A stretch of DNA of 24,666 bases from an uncultured Oscillospiraceae bacterium (GTDB taxonomy: Bacteria; Bacillota_A; Clostridia; Oscillospirales; Oscillospiraceae): positions 1 through 24,666 of the forward strand of contig CAAEDK010000165.1 of the NCBI GenBank assembly GCA_900754605.1, in the 5' to 3' direction. The notes below the pieces were generated by a model. It had not been told where the DNA came from, made no database searches, and was given only the letters and a program-made list of their open reading frames with translations. The translations under genes and the position numbers were made by a program. Positions 6,782 through 14,840 of the stretch are shown here, one piece after another; position 1 is the stretch's first letter; the number at the start of each line of letters is the position of its first letter.

Positions 6782-9193
6782 TCACACAAAGCCCAGCAGC
6801 AGGCCGACAGTATGGACCAGGAATGCGGCAATGTATGCCATGCCGATCTGCCAGACGATGGAGAATATAGTCCACTTGGCGCTGTTCATCTCACGGGCAA
6901 GTGTAGACACTGCTGCTACACAGGGGACATACAACAGAATGAATACCAGCATGGAGAGGGCGGACAGGGGGGTAAAACCGGTCATGGCGGCAGCCACCTG
7001 GGCGCTGGTAGCGGTAAGAGCGAAGCCGTAGAACATAGACAGGGAGGAAACGACCATCTCCTTGGCGACAAGGCCGGTGAGCAGAGCCACTGCCGCTTGC
7101 CAGAAGCCGAAGCCTAGGGGGGCGAAGATGGGGGCAATCCAGCTGCCCAGAGTTCCCAGCATAGATTGGGCTGCGTCATCCACCATGTGCAGGGAGAAGT
7201 CGAAGGACTGAAGTAGCCACAGTACCATGGACATCAGCAGGATCAGGGTGCCAGCCTTGATGAGGAAGCCCTTTACCTTTTGCCATACATGCGTGGCAAT
7301 ATTTTCAAAGGAAGGCAGGCGGTAGGGAGGCAGCTCCAGCACGAAGGGAGCGGGTTCTCCGGCAAAGAGGGTGCGCTTGAAAAGAATACCGGACAGGATT
7401 CCTACCAGCATACCGAGCACATAAAGCCCAAAAATTACCAGCCCGGCCCAAGGGCCGAAGAAGGCACCGGCGATCATTCCGTAGACGGGCAGTTTAGCCG
7501 AGCAGGACATGAAGGGGACCAGGAGAATGGTCATCCGCCGATCCTTCTCATTTTCCATGGTTCGGGCACCCATAATAGCAGGGACAGAGCAGCCAAAGCC
7601 CATGAGCATGGGGATAAAGGCTTTTCCGCTTAGTCCGAAGCGGCGCAGCAGCCGATCCATGATGAAAGCAGCCCGGGACATATAGCCCGAGTCCTCTAGG
7701 AAGGACAGGAAAAAGAACAGAAGGGCGATTTGGGGCAGGAAGGAGAGTACACCGCCCACTCCGGCGATGATGCCATCACACACCAGACTGATGAGGACAG
7801 GGGAGACGCCGGCGGTGGTCAGGGTCCCGTCCAGCCAGCCGGAAAACAGGTCGATCAGGGCGCTGACGCCGTTTTGCAGCCAGGAGCCAAAAGGACCGAA
7901 GGTGATGACGAACATGGCCAGCATGGCACACAGAAACAGGGGGAGGGCGGTGTACTTGCCGGTGACCACCCGGTCGATCCGCTCGCTGAGGGTGGGGCCG
8001 GAGGCCGTGTGTCCCTTGACCACGGAGGAATTGACCACCCGCTCGATGTATTGATATCGGCTGTCGGCGATGAGAGTCTCACGATCGCCCAGGTCATTGG
8101 AGCCCTCATACTCAGCGATGATCCCTTGCAGCTCCTCTTGCACTGCCCGGGGCAGATGCAGGGCCTCCTCCACCAAGGTGTCTCCCTCCAGCAGCTTGAT
8201 GGCTGACCAGTGAGCTGGTAAGTGGGCGGCATAGGCGTAGTCATGGAGAAGTTCCCCCATGCGGTGGTGGATATCATGGGTGAAGCTGTCATACAGGTCA
8301 TCCGGTTCAAAGGTATAGCCCAAATGCATCTGCCGGTGAGCCATCTGGAGCAGCTCGTCCAGTCCCTGTCCCGTCTTAGCGATGATAGGGACCACGGGGA
8401 TACCCAGCTGCCGGGAGAGGTGGTCTACATCGATAGTGTCTCCCCGGGCTTCGACCTCGTCCATAAAGTTTAAAGCCAGCACCAGAGGACGCTCCAACTC
8501 AAGAAGCTGGACGGTCAGATAGAGATTGCGCTCCAGATTGGTGGCATCCACGATGTTCAGGATGGCGTCCGGCCCCTCGCCGATGATAAAGTCCCGGGCA
8601 ACGATCTCCTCCATGGAGTAGGGGGACAGAGAGTAGATCCCCGGCAGATCCACCACGGTCAATTCACGGTCGCCCAGGCGGGCAATGCCTTCTTTTTTCT
8701 CTACGGTCACCCCAGGCCAGTTGCCCACATATTGGTTGGAACCTGTGAGGGCATTAAACAGGGTGGTTTTTCCGCAGTTGGGATTGCCGGCCAGAGCGAT
8801 ACGCATCGGGCGGCTGTCGTGGGCACTATGATCATAGGGACGCTCGTGCTGCTCCAGTTCGTGGACGTGGTCCTGAAGCTGTTTGCGGGTCCGCTCTGGA
8901 TCGGTGCGGCGGGAGGACGTTTCACGATTGGTGGGGCGGCGAGGTGCGCCAATTTGGATTTGGGCGGCATCGTCCTTCCGCAGGGACAGTTCATAGCCGC
9001 GAAGGGAGACCTCCAGCGGGTCGCCTAAGGGAGCGACCTTGGTCACTTTCACTGTGGTTCCCGGGGTCAGACCCATATCCACCAGCCGGTGCTTGACCGC
9101 CCCTGACTGATTGCCTACAGACAGGATCATGCCGCTCTGTCCGGGGGCGAGATCCTGGAGGGTGCGGGGGGAATTGGACTGTTGTTGTTCCAT
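6782..9193 (-). CDS. feoB: Ferrous iron transporter: FeoA domain fused to FeoB
   Basis: 803 residues combining two normally separate proteins. Residues about 10-82 form a FeoA SH3-like domain (HRLVDMGLTPGTTVKVTKVA then RGYELSLRKDDA). Residues 83-130 are a charged linker with histidines at 109, 111, 116, 122 and 125. The FeoB G-domain follows: G1 GNPNCGKT (136-143), switch GNWPGVTVEKKEG, G3 DLPG (182-185), G4 NFMD (242-245) and G5-like AKTG (272-275). The C-terminal half has two Gate-type regions of membrane helices, including FGCSVPAIMGART and FMSCSAKLPVY, whose cysteines are conserved in FeoB pores. It imports Fe(II) across the cytoplasmic membrane with NTP hydrolysis, as expected for an anaerobe. 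The start is supported by AGAAGGAG upstream. It is divergent from the importer/cobalamin operon. Minor alternative: Mn(II) uptake. Confidence 0.95.
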   Translation of the reverse strand: MEQQQSNSPRTLQDLAPGQSGMILSVGNQSGAVKHRLVDMGLTPGTTVKVTKVAPLGDPLEVSLRGYELSLRKDDAAQIQIGAPRRPTNRETSSRRTDPERTRKQLQDHVHELEQHERPYDHSAHDSRPMRIALAGNPNCGKTTLFNALTGSNQYVGNWPGVTVEKKEGIARLGDRELTVVDLPGIYSLSPYSMEEIVARDFIIGEGPDAILNIVDATNLERNLYLTVQLLELERPLVLALNFMDEVEARGDTIDVDHLSRQLGIPVVPIIAKTGQGLDELLQMAHRQMHLGYTFEPDDLYDSFTHDIHHRMGELLHDYAYAAHLPAHWSAIKLLEGDTLVEEALHLPRAVQEELQGIIAEYEGSNDLGDRETLIADSRYQYIERVVNSSVVKGHTASGPTLSERIDRVVTGKYTALPLFLCAMLAMFVITFGPFGSWLQNGVSALIDLFSGWLDGTLTTAGVSPVLISLVCDGIIAGVGGVLSFLPQIALLFFFLSFLEDSGYMSRAAFIMDRLLRRFGLSGKAFIPMLMGFGCSVPAIMGARTMENEKDRRMTILLVPFMSCSAKLPVYGMIAGAFFGPWAGLVIFGLYVLGMLVGILSGILFKRTLFAGEPAPFVLELPPYRLPSFENIATHVWQKVKGFLIKAGTLILLMSMVLWLLQSFDFSLHMVDDAAQSMLGTLGSWIAPIFAPLGFGFWQAAVALLTGLVAKEMVVSSLSMFYGFALTATSAQVAAAMTGFTPLSALSMLVFILLYVPCVAAVSTLAREMNSAKWTIFSIVWQIGMAYIAAFLVHTVGLLLGFV

Positions 9194-9243
9194 GATGCTC
9201 CTTCTTTCCGATCCCGCGGTTGGCCCAGGGATCGATTGGCTTT

Positions 9244-9272
9244 ATTTTAACGAAAAAAATGGGAATTTTCAA
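9244..9272 (-). promoter_or_regulatory. Sigma-A-type promoter of feoAB
   Basis: On the minus strand, TTGAAA (9272-9267) and TAAAAT (9249-9244) are separated by exactly 17 bp. This is about 50 bp upstream of the feoAB start codon. I see no clear Fur or DtxR/IdeR inverted repeat over it, although iron control would be expected. Confidence 0.65.
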
Positions 9273-9318
9273 GACGAAGGAGAAACTTTGGAGAAGGTGG
9301 AAAAAAGATAGGGGCGGA

Positions 9319-9348
9319 CTGGCACACCGAAAGCAAATATGGTAAAAT
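9319..9348 (+). promoter_or_regulatory. Probable promoter of the importer-cobalamin operon
   Basis: CTGGCA (9319-9324) and TAAAAT (9343-9348) lie 18 bp apart and about 45 bp upstream of the first gene. The -35 matches consensus at four positions. The leader it would produce is too short for a cobalamin riboswitch. Confidence 0.45.
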
Positions 9349-9393
9349 AACAGATAAACTTTTTCAGAGAGATCACAGTTCAGAAAGGAACGG

Positions 9394-10371
9394 ATGAGAA
9401 TGAAACGCTTGATTGCGATCCTGGCGGCAGCGATGATGCTGTTGACCGCCTGTACCTCCGGAGGCGGGAGTGCCTCCGTCCCTGCGGCCTCCGCTGGAGC
9501 GGAGCAAAGCGCCCAGGGGACCTGTGCCTTTACCGACAGCCTGGGGAATCACATAGAACTGGAGCAGCCTCCCAAGCGGGTAGCGGCTCTGCTGGGCAGC
9601 TATGCCGAGACCTGGCTGCTGGCTGGAGGAGAGGTAGTTGCGGTCACTCAGGACGCCTATGACGAGCGGGGGCTGGAACTTCCGAAGGAAACTGTGAATC
9701 TGGGAGCAAACCAACAGCCTGATCTGGAGTCCCTGTTTGCCGCCGAGCCAGACTTGGTTCTGCTCACCCCGGATTTGGATGGACAGATGGCGCTGAAAGA
9801 TAGTCTGGAGGCCGCCGGGATCCCTGCTGCCTGGTTTAAGGTGGAGACCTTTGCTGACTATTTGAATATGCTGAAGATCTGTACGGATTTGACTGGACGG
9901 TCCGATCTGTATCAGAAAAATGGGCTGGATATCCAGAGTGACATCGATGCAGCGATCGCATCCGTACCGGAAGGGGACGGCCCCTCTGTGCTGCTGCTGC
10001 GAGCCTATTCCAGCGGGGTGCGGGCTAAAAACAGTGACAACATCGCTGGGGCGATCCTGAAAGATCTGGGGGCGAAGAATATCGCCGACAGCGACAGCAG
10101 GCTGCTGGAGGACCTTCAGATGGAGGCTATCTTGGCTGCTGACCCGGAGTTCATCTTCGTCACTACCATGGGTGCCAGTCAGGAGGCTGCCCTCAAGAGT
10201 TTGGACGAGCTTCTCCACAGCGACCCAGCCTGGCAGACCCTCACCGCGGTGAAAGAGGGCCGTGTGGATGTGCTGCCCAAGGATCTGTTCCACTACAAGC
10301 CAAACGCCCGCTGGGGCGAGAGTTATCAGATGTTGGCGGAGCTGATGTATGGAAACGGCGAGACGGCATAA
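9394..10371 (+). CDS. ABC importer substrate-binding lipoprotein (corrinoid/iron-chelate type)
   Basis: 325 residues. The N-terminus is a lipoprotein signal: basic MRMKR, a hydrophobic stretch, then lipobox LLTAC with the lipidated cysteine at position 20. A Gly/Ser/Ala-rich tether follows. The body has the class III binding-protein pattern: TDSLGNHIELEQPPKRVAAL, then a two-lobe fold joined by a long helix, with QPDLESLFAAEPDLVLLT marking the first lobe. This family (BtuF/FecB/FepB) binds cobalamin, cobinamide, heme or ferric siderophores. Its position at the head of the cobalamin operon favours a corrinoid or cobalt-linked ligand, whereas divergence from feoAB favours iron. The sequence alone does not decide. 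The ribosome site AAAGGAA precedes ATG at 9394; an in-frame ATG at 9400 is possible. Anchored outside the cytoplasmic membrane. Confidence 0.9.
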   Translation: MRMKRLIAILAAAMMLLTACTSGGGSASVPAASAGAEQSAQGTCAFTDSLGNHIELEQPPKRVAALLGSYAETWLLAGGEVVAVTQDAYDERGLELPKETVNLGANQQPDLESLFAAEPDLVLLTPDLDGQMALKDSLEAAGIPAAWFKVETFADYLNMLKICTDLTGRSDLYQKNGLDIQSDIDAAIASVPEGDGPSVLLLRAYSSGVRAKNSDNIAGAILKDLGAKNIADSDSRLLEDLQMEAILAADPEFIFVTTMGASQEAALKSLDELLHSDPAWQTLTAVKEGRVDVLPKDLFHYKPNARWGESYQMLAELMYGNGETA

Positions 10372-11347
10372 GGGCCTTCTGATGGTGGTTCTCCTGGCCG
10401 GGACTGCCGCTGCTGCCCTATTGAGCCTGTGTATGGGTTCGGTCAGTCTCTCGTTGGGAGAGGTGACCGCTGCCCTGCTGGGGCGGGGCCAGGGGGTGAG
10501 CAGCTCCATTGTGCTGTATGCCCGCCTGCCCCGGATGCTGGCTGCCCTGGTGTGCGGCTGCGCTCTGGCGGTGGGGGGCGTTATCATCCAGGGAGTGCTG
10601 GGCAATCCCCTGGCGGGACCTAATATTATTGGGGTCAACGCCGGAGCGGGGTTGGGCGCTATCCTGTGCTCCGCCATGCTGCCTGCCTCTATGACGGCAG
10701 TTCCGGCGGCAGCCTTTGTGGGGGCGCTATGTGCCTGTGTACTGGTCTATACCCTGGCCCGGCGGACGGGGGCCAGCCGGATCACCCTGGTGCTGGCCGG
10801 TGTGGCCATCAGCAGCATCTTGTCTGCCGCCATCGATGCGGTTTCCATCCTCTTCCCAGAAGCTGCGCTTGGGGCCAATGCCTTCATGGTGGGCCGGCTG
10901 GCTGGCGTGACACTGGAGATACTGAAGCTGCCTGCCCTGCTCACTGTTCTGGCGTCCGGTGCGGCATTGGCCCTGAGCTATGAACTGGATCTGCTCTCCT
11001 TAGGGGATGAGGTGGCTCAGTCGGTGGGGCTGTCTACCCGTCTGGCCCGGAGCATCTTGCTCACCCTGGCGGCGGTGCTGTGCGGCGCGGCGGTGAGCTT
11101 TGCTGGGCTGGTTGGCTTTGTGGGGCTGCTGGTCCCTCATGCTGCCCGGTTTCTGGTGGGGACCCGGCACCGGGATCTGATTTTAGCTTCCATGCTGCTG
11201 GGGGCGCTTCTGGTGACCGTGTGCGATCTGCTTGGCCGGGTGCTCTTTGCGCCCTTTGAGCTCCCGGTGGGCATCTTGCTGTCCCTGCTGGGTGGGCCCT
11301 TCTTCTTGTGGCTTCTATTCCGACAGAGAGGGGGGCGGCGGCTGTGA
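10349..11347 (+). CDS. FecCD/BtuC-family ABC importer permease
   Basis: 332 residues, very hydrophobic, with about ten membrane helices as in BtuC. Family signatures are VLYARLPRMLAALVCGCALAV near residue 50-70, then GNPLAGPNIIGVNAGAG, and late GLVGFVGLLVPHAARFLVG, the region that contacts the ATPase. It forms the translocation path for the ligand delivered by the lipoprotein encoded just upstream. The start overlaps the previous gene by 23 bp, with GGCGGAG at a good distance. The stop overlaps the ATPase start by one base (TGATG arrangement). This compact layout indicates a fully coupled importer operon. The substrate question is the same as for the binding protein. Confidence 0.94.
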   Translation: METARRHKGLLMVVLLAGTAAAALLSLCMGSVSLSLGEVTAALLGRGQGVSSSIVLYARLPRMLAALVCGCALAVGGVIIQGVLGNPLAGPNIIGVNAGAGLGAILCSAMLPASMTAVPAAAFVGALCACVLVYTLARRTGASRITLVLAGVAISSILSAAIDAVSILFPEAALGANAFMVGRLAGVTLEILKLPALLTVLASGAALALSYELDLLSLGDEVAQSVGLSTRLARSILLTLAAVLCGAAVSFAGLVGFVGLLVPHAARFLVGTRHRDLILASMLLGALLVTVCDLLGRVLFAPFELPVGILLSLLGGPFFLWLLFRQRGGRRL

Positions 11348-12114
11348 TGGAATTGAGAGAGGTGACCGCAGGCTATGGCGGGGCCGATGTGGTAAAGGGA
11401 ATCTCCCTGTGCTTTCGGCCGGGGGAGGTCACAGTACTGGCTGGCCCAAACGGCTGCGGCAAGTCTACCCTGCTCCGGGCTGCGGCCCGGCTGCTCCCCC
11501 TGCGGAAGGGGCAGGTCCTGGTGGACGGTGTGGACACCGCCGGCTGGAGCAGCCGGGCATTTGCCAAGCAGGCAGCCTTGCTGCCCCAGTCCCGGCCTGT
11601 TCCTGAAATCACCGTGGAGGCCTTGGTACTCCACGGTCGGTTCCCATACCTGGGGTATCCCCGGCGCTATGGCCCGGCGGACCGGGCTGCGGCCCGCTCT
11701 GCCATGGAACGGGCGGGGGTACTGGAGCTGGCGGAGCGGAATGTATCCCGCCTGTCCGGCGGCCAGCGTCAGAAGGTCTATCTGGCGATGGCTCTTGCCC
11801 AGGATACTCCTGTGCTCCTATTGGACGAACCTACCACATTCCTGGACATCGGCTGTCAGCTGGAGCTGGCTCGCCTGATGCGGGAGACGGCGGCTGCGGG
11901 TAAGGCAGTGGTCATGGTGCTCCATGACCTGAACTTGGCTCTGGGCTGCGCCAACCGGGTGGCAGTGATGGAGGAGGGCCGGATCCGGGCTTGGGGGACA
12001 CCGGCAGAGATTTATGCCAATGGTGCGCTGGAGCAGGTCTTTGGCGTGAAGGTCCACCGAACAGAATTGTCGGATGGGACAGAGCAGTATCTGTTCACCC
12101 ACAAAGGGCCATGA
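11347..12114 (+). CDS. BtuD/FecE-type ABC importer ATP-binding protein
   Basis: 255 residues from the ATG at 11347, which overlaps the permease stop by one base. A longer reading from 11308 adds 13 residues lacking family similarity and is less likely. Motifs are Walker A GPNGCGKST (33-41), Q-loop LLPQSRPVP, signature LSGGQ (136-140), Walker B VLLLDE (156-161), then PTTFLDI and switch His193 in VLHDLNLAL. These are the features of the siderophore/heme/cobalamin ATPase family. With the two preceding genes it completes a type II importer. It is followed after 39 bp by cbiK, on the same strand with no terminator, so transport and cobalamin synthesis appear to share a transcript. Confidence 0.94.
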   Translation: MELREVTAGYGGADVVKGISLCFRPGEVTVLAGPNGCGKSTLLRAAARLLPLRKGQVLVDGVDTAGWSSRAFAKQAALLPQSRPVPEITVEALVLHGRFPYLGYPRRYGPADRAAARSAMERAGVLELAERNVSRLSGGQRQKVYLAMALAQDTPVLLLDEPTTFLDIGCQLELARLMRETAAAGKAVVMVLHDLNLALGCANRVAVMEEGRIRAWGTPAEIYANGALEQVFGVKVHRTELSDGTEQYLFTHKGP

Positions 12115-12153
12115 GCCCGAAAGAACGCCACAACAGCGGCAGGAGGATGAGAA

Positions 12154-12945
12154 ATGAAACAAGCCTTGCTGGCAGTTAGCTTTGGGACCACTGTAGAGGA
12201 AGCTCGGGCCCTGGATCTGGCGGGGGTGGAGCGGGCTCTGCGCCGTGCTGCCCCGGAACTCCCCTTTGCCCGGGCATATACCAGCCCAACGGTGCGGCGG
12301 ATCTTGACGCGGAGAGGGGAGAAGATCCAAGGATTGGAAGAGGCGCTGGAAGCCCAGGCAGCGGCTGGCATAGAGGAGCTATATGTGGTGCCTACCCATG
12401 TTCTCCCCGGTGCAGAATATGACCGTATAACGGAGATGACATCCAGGTTCCGTTCCTGCTTTTCGGCGCTGCACTTGGGCAGACCTCTGCTGTGTGATAC
12501 AGCGGGGGTGAGGGCCTTGGCCCAGGTGCTGGATAGTCTCTGGCCTGCGGGGCCTGGAACAGCAGCAGTTCTGGTAGGCCATGGGAGTGAGCATCCGGGC
12601 AACCTGGTGTATCCCGCACTACAAGGGGCACTGGATCTGATGGGTCGTTCAGATTTGGTGGTCGGGACTGTGGAGGGCTGGCCCGACCAGGCGGCGGTGC
12701 TGAAGCGGCTGGAGTCCCTGGGAGCGGAGCGGGTCATCCTGCTGCCCCTGCTGCTGGCGGCGGGGGTCCACGCCAGGGAGGACATGGCCGGCCCCCAGCC
12801 GGACAGCTGGAAGAGCATTCTGGAGGCCGCTGGATTTCAGACTTGGGTGCGGCTGGAGGGGATGGGGCGTCTGCCCCAGATACAGGCTCTGTATCAGGCG
12901 GGGCTGGAGCGGCTGCGGGAGGGGGCGGCGGACGGTGTCCTTTGA
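12154..12945 (+). CDS. cbiK: Sirohydrochlorin cobaltochelatase CbiK
   Basis: 263 residues, the size of CbiK rather than the shorter CbiX. It inserts Co(II) into sirohydrochlorin, the first committed step of anaerobic cobalamin synthesis. The three metal-site residues known from the Salmonella enzyme have clear counterparts: H143 in VGHGSEHPGN, E174 in GTVEGWP and H206 in AGVHAREDMAG. The N-terminal LLAVSFGTTVEEAR is the family opening. No signal peptide is present, so it is cytoplasmic, unlike the periplasmic CbiK of some sulfate reducers. AGGAGG sits 7 bases before the ATG. It is the first biosynthetic gene after the importer and overlaps cbiD by 11 bp. CbiK enzymes can also insert Fe(II), so a sideline in siroheme formation is possible. 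Confidence 0.95.
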   Translation: MKQALLAVSFGTTVEEARALDLAGVERALRRAAPELPFARAYTSPTVRRILTRRGEKIQGLEEALEAQAAAGIEELYVVPTHVLPGAEYDRITEMTSRFRSCFSALHLGRPLLCDTAGVRALAQVLDSLWPAGPGTAAVLVGHGSEHPGNLVYPALQGALDLMGRSDLVVGTVEGWPDQAAVLKRLESLGAERVILLPLLLAAGVHAREDMAGPQPDSWKSILEAAGFQTWVRLEGMGRLPQIQALYQAGLERLREGAADGVL

Positions 12946-14077
12946 ACACTATGTGACTGCTGGAGGAAAGCGGCTGCGTTGCGGATATACCACCGGGACC
13001 TGTGCCGCTCTGGCGGCTGCTGCGGCAGCTAGATTGCTGCTTACCGGCCGTGCCCCAGAAACAGTGTCTCTGCGCACTCCAAAAGGATGGAACGTGGAAG
13101 TTCCGGTAGAGACACCCTGTTTGGAGGGCGGGACGGCCTGCTGCTGTGTGACAAAGGATGGCGGCGATGACGTGGATGCGACTCATGGGCTTCCTATTTG
13201 TGCCAGGGTGGAGGCGATAGCGGGAGAAGAGATCCGCCTCCAGGGAGGCCCAGGGGTTGGTCGGGTCACCCGCCCCGGACTGGACCAGCCGGTGGGGGAG
13301 TGGGCCATCAATCATATTCCGCGGCAGATGATCCGGGAGGCGGTGGATGCTGTCCGGCGGGAACTGGACGAGCCCGGCGGGCTGTGTGTGACCATCTTTG
13401 TCCCGGGAGGTGAGGAGGCTGCCCGCAAGACCTTCAACCCGCACCTTGGGATAGAGGGAGGGATCTCCATTCTGGGCACATCTGGAATTGTGGAGCCCAT
13501 GAGTGTCCAAGCCATCGTGGAGACTACGGCTTTGGAACTGAGGCAGGCTGCTGCCAGTGGGGCCAGGCAGCTGGTGCTTACCCCAGGGAACTATGGTATG
13601 GAGTTCCTGGCCCGGGGGGGTGTGTCCCTGCCCCGTGAGATTCCAGTGGTTCGCTGCTCCAACTTTATTGGTGAGGCATTGGACGGCGCCGGAACAGAGG
13701 GGTTCTCCTCTGTTCTGCTGGTGGGCCACATAGGAAAGCTGGTGAAGCTGGCTGGAGGGATTATGAATACGCACTCCAGATGGGCGGATGGACGGGCAGA
13801 GCTGTTCTGCGCCCACGCCGCCCTGTGCGGGGCGGACCGAACCACCGCCCGGGCACTGATGAACAGTGCTACCGCCGACCAGTGTCTCGCAGTGCTGGAC
13901 CGTGTAGGGCTCCGTGAGCCGGTACTGAATTCCCTGCTGGAGGCGGCCCAGAATCATTTGGACCGGCGGGCGGCAGAGCAGTTCGTTGTGGGTGCAGTGC
14001 TGTTCAGTAATCAATATGGCCTTTTGGGGATGACCCGGGGCGCAAAGGAGATCTTGAAACTATGGCAGACAAGTTAG
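12935..14077 (+). CDS. cbiD: Cobalt-precorrin-5B C1-methyltransferase CbiD
   Basis: 380 residues, starting with GTG at 12935 inside the end of cbiK with GGGAGGGG upstream. The hallmark RCGYTTGTCAALAAAAAARLL lies near the N-terminus. Further family blocks are KDGGDDVDATHG and a central GGISILGTSGIVEPMS. CbiD uses S-adenosylmethionine to methylate C1 after loss of the C2 fragment by CbiG, and has a fold unrelated to the other corrin methyltransferases. Its presence, together with cbiG and without cobG/cobF-like genes, identifies the oxygen-independent route. It overlaps cbiL by 16 bp. Confidence 0.96.
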   Translation: MSFEHYVTAGGKRLRCGYTTGTCAALAAAAAARLLLTGRAPETVSLRTPKGWNVEVPVETPCLEGGTACCCVTKDGGDDVDATHGLPICARVEAIAGEEIRLQGGPGVGRVTRPGLDQPVGEWAINHIPRQMIREAVDAVRRELDEPGGLCVTIFVPGGEEAARKTFNPHLGIEGGISILGTSGIVEPMSVQAIVETTALELRQAAASGARQLVLTPGNYGMEFLARGGVSLPREIPVVRCSNFIGEALDGAGTEGFSSVLLVGHIGKLVKLAGGIMNTHSRWADGRAELFCAHAALCGADRTTARALMNSATADQCLAVLDRVGLREPVLNSLLEAAQNHLDRRAAEQFVVGAVLFSNQYGLLGMTRGAKEILKLWQTS

Positions 14078-14751
14078 GAACCTTTTACGGTGTGGGGGTG
14101 GGCCCCGGAGACCCGGAACTTCTGACCCTGAAGGCAGTGTGGGTGTTGGAGTCCTGCCCGGTGCTGGCTGCGCCCCAGATGGCCTCTGGAGAGATGACCG
14201 CCCTGAATATCGCACGGCAGACGGTTCAACTGGAGGGCAAGACTCTCCTTCCCCTGCGCTTCACCATGTCGCGGGACCGGGAGGAGCAAGCGGAGGGACA
14301 CCGGCGGGCGGCGGACGCGGTTCGTCCCTATCTGGAGGCCGGTCAGGATGTGGCTATGGCGATTCTGGGAGATGTATCCATCTATTCTACCTACTGCTAT
14401 GTGATGGAGCTTCTGAAGGCGGAGGGCTTTCCCTGTGTGATGGTGCCCGGCGTGCCCAGCTTCTGTGCAGTGGCTGCCCGGCTGGGCCGGAGCCTGACAG
14501 AGCCGGATCGGCCGCTCCATATTCTTCCCGGTGGCCCCGGGCTGGGCGAGACCCTGGATCTGCCCGGGAGCAAGGTGCTGATGAAGGCAGGCAGAAACCA
14601 CAGGAAGCTGTTGGAGGCGCTGGAGGTTCGGGGACTGCTGGACCGTGCGGCCATGGTGGAGAACTGCGGCCTGCCTGAGGAGCGATCTTTTGAAGATCTT
14701 TCGGGAAAACCTGATTCCAATGGGTATTTTACGACAATTATAATACCATAA
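14062..14751 (+). CDS. cbiL: Cobalt-factor II C20-methyltransferase CbiL
   Basis: 229 residues of the tetrapyrrole methyltransferase fold. The opening YGVGVGPGDPELLTLKAV is the SAM-binding P-loop-like motif characteristic of CbiL/CobI. ILGDVSIYSTYCYV and VPGVPSFCAVAARLG are the second and third family blocks. It methylates C20 of cobalt-sirohydrochlorin (cobalt-factor II), the step right after CbiK. An AAAGGAG ribosome site lies inside the end of cbiD. The last 30 or so bases of the gene are unusually AT-rich and contain a TATAAT box. The spacer to the next gene is 89 bp, the only real break among the biosynthetic genes. Confidence 0.95.
   Translation: MADKLGTFYGVGVGPGDPELLTLKAVWVLESCPVLAAPQMASGEMTALNIARQTVQLEGKTLLPLRFTMSRDREEQAEGHRRAADAVRPYLEAGQDVAMAILGDVSIYSTYCYVMELLKAEGFPCVMVPGVPSFCAVAARLGRSLTEPDRPLHILPGGPGLGETLDLPGSKVLMKAGRNHRKLLEALEVRGLLDRAAMVENCGLPEERSFEDLSGKPDSNGYFTTIIIP
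14715..14744 (+). promoter_or_regulatory. Possible internal promoter before cbiF
   Basis: A perfect TATAAT (14739-14744) lies 18 bp after a weak TTCCAA (14715-14720), within the AT-rich 3' end of cbiL. The 89-bp spacer downstream (14752-14840) holds no convincing gene. This could give extra transcription of cbiF to cbiC. The -35 is poor, so it is a suggestion only. Confidence 0.3.
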
Positions 14752-14840
14752 ACAATGAAAATAGGTGGAGCGTGGCTGGACTGATCCTTTGATCGGGGCA
14801 TATTGGAGTGCCTTTTAGCCAGGAGACAAGGAGAACAGAT

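Noticed and set aside
9194..9393. Cobalamin riboswitch upstream of the importer genes
   Set aside because: No B12-box-like core was found on either strand and the leader after the candidate promoter is far too short.
9373..10677. A 434-codon minus-strand frame opposite the binding protein and permease genes
   Set aside because: Antisense to well-supported genes with a lipobox and FecCD motifs; the product is low-complexity Pro/Arg/Gln-rich and unlike any family.
12734..14014. A 426-codon minus-strand frame opposite cbiD
   Set aside because: Antisense to cbiD, which carries clear family motifs; the frame ends in Pro/Ala/Ser-rich low-complexity sequence.
14755..14784. Nine-codon ORF between cbiL and cbiF
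   Set aside because: No ribosome site of its own and no leader-peptide signature such as a run of one codon; probably chance.
14808..14840. Upstream GTG start for cbiF
   Set aside because: The ATG at 14841 has CAAGGAG at proper distance and family homology begins there.
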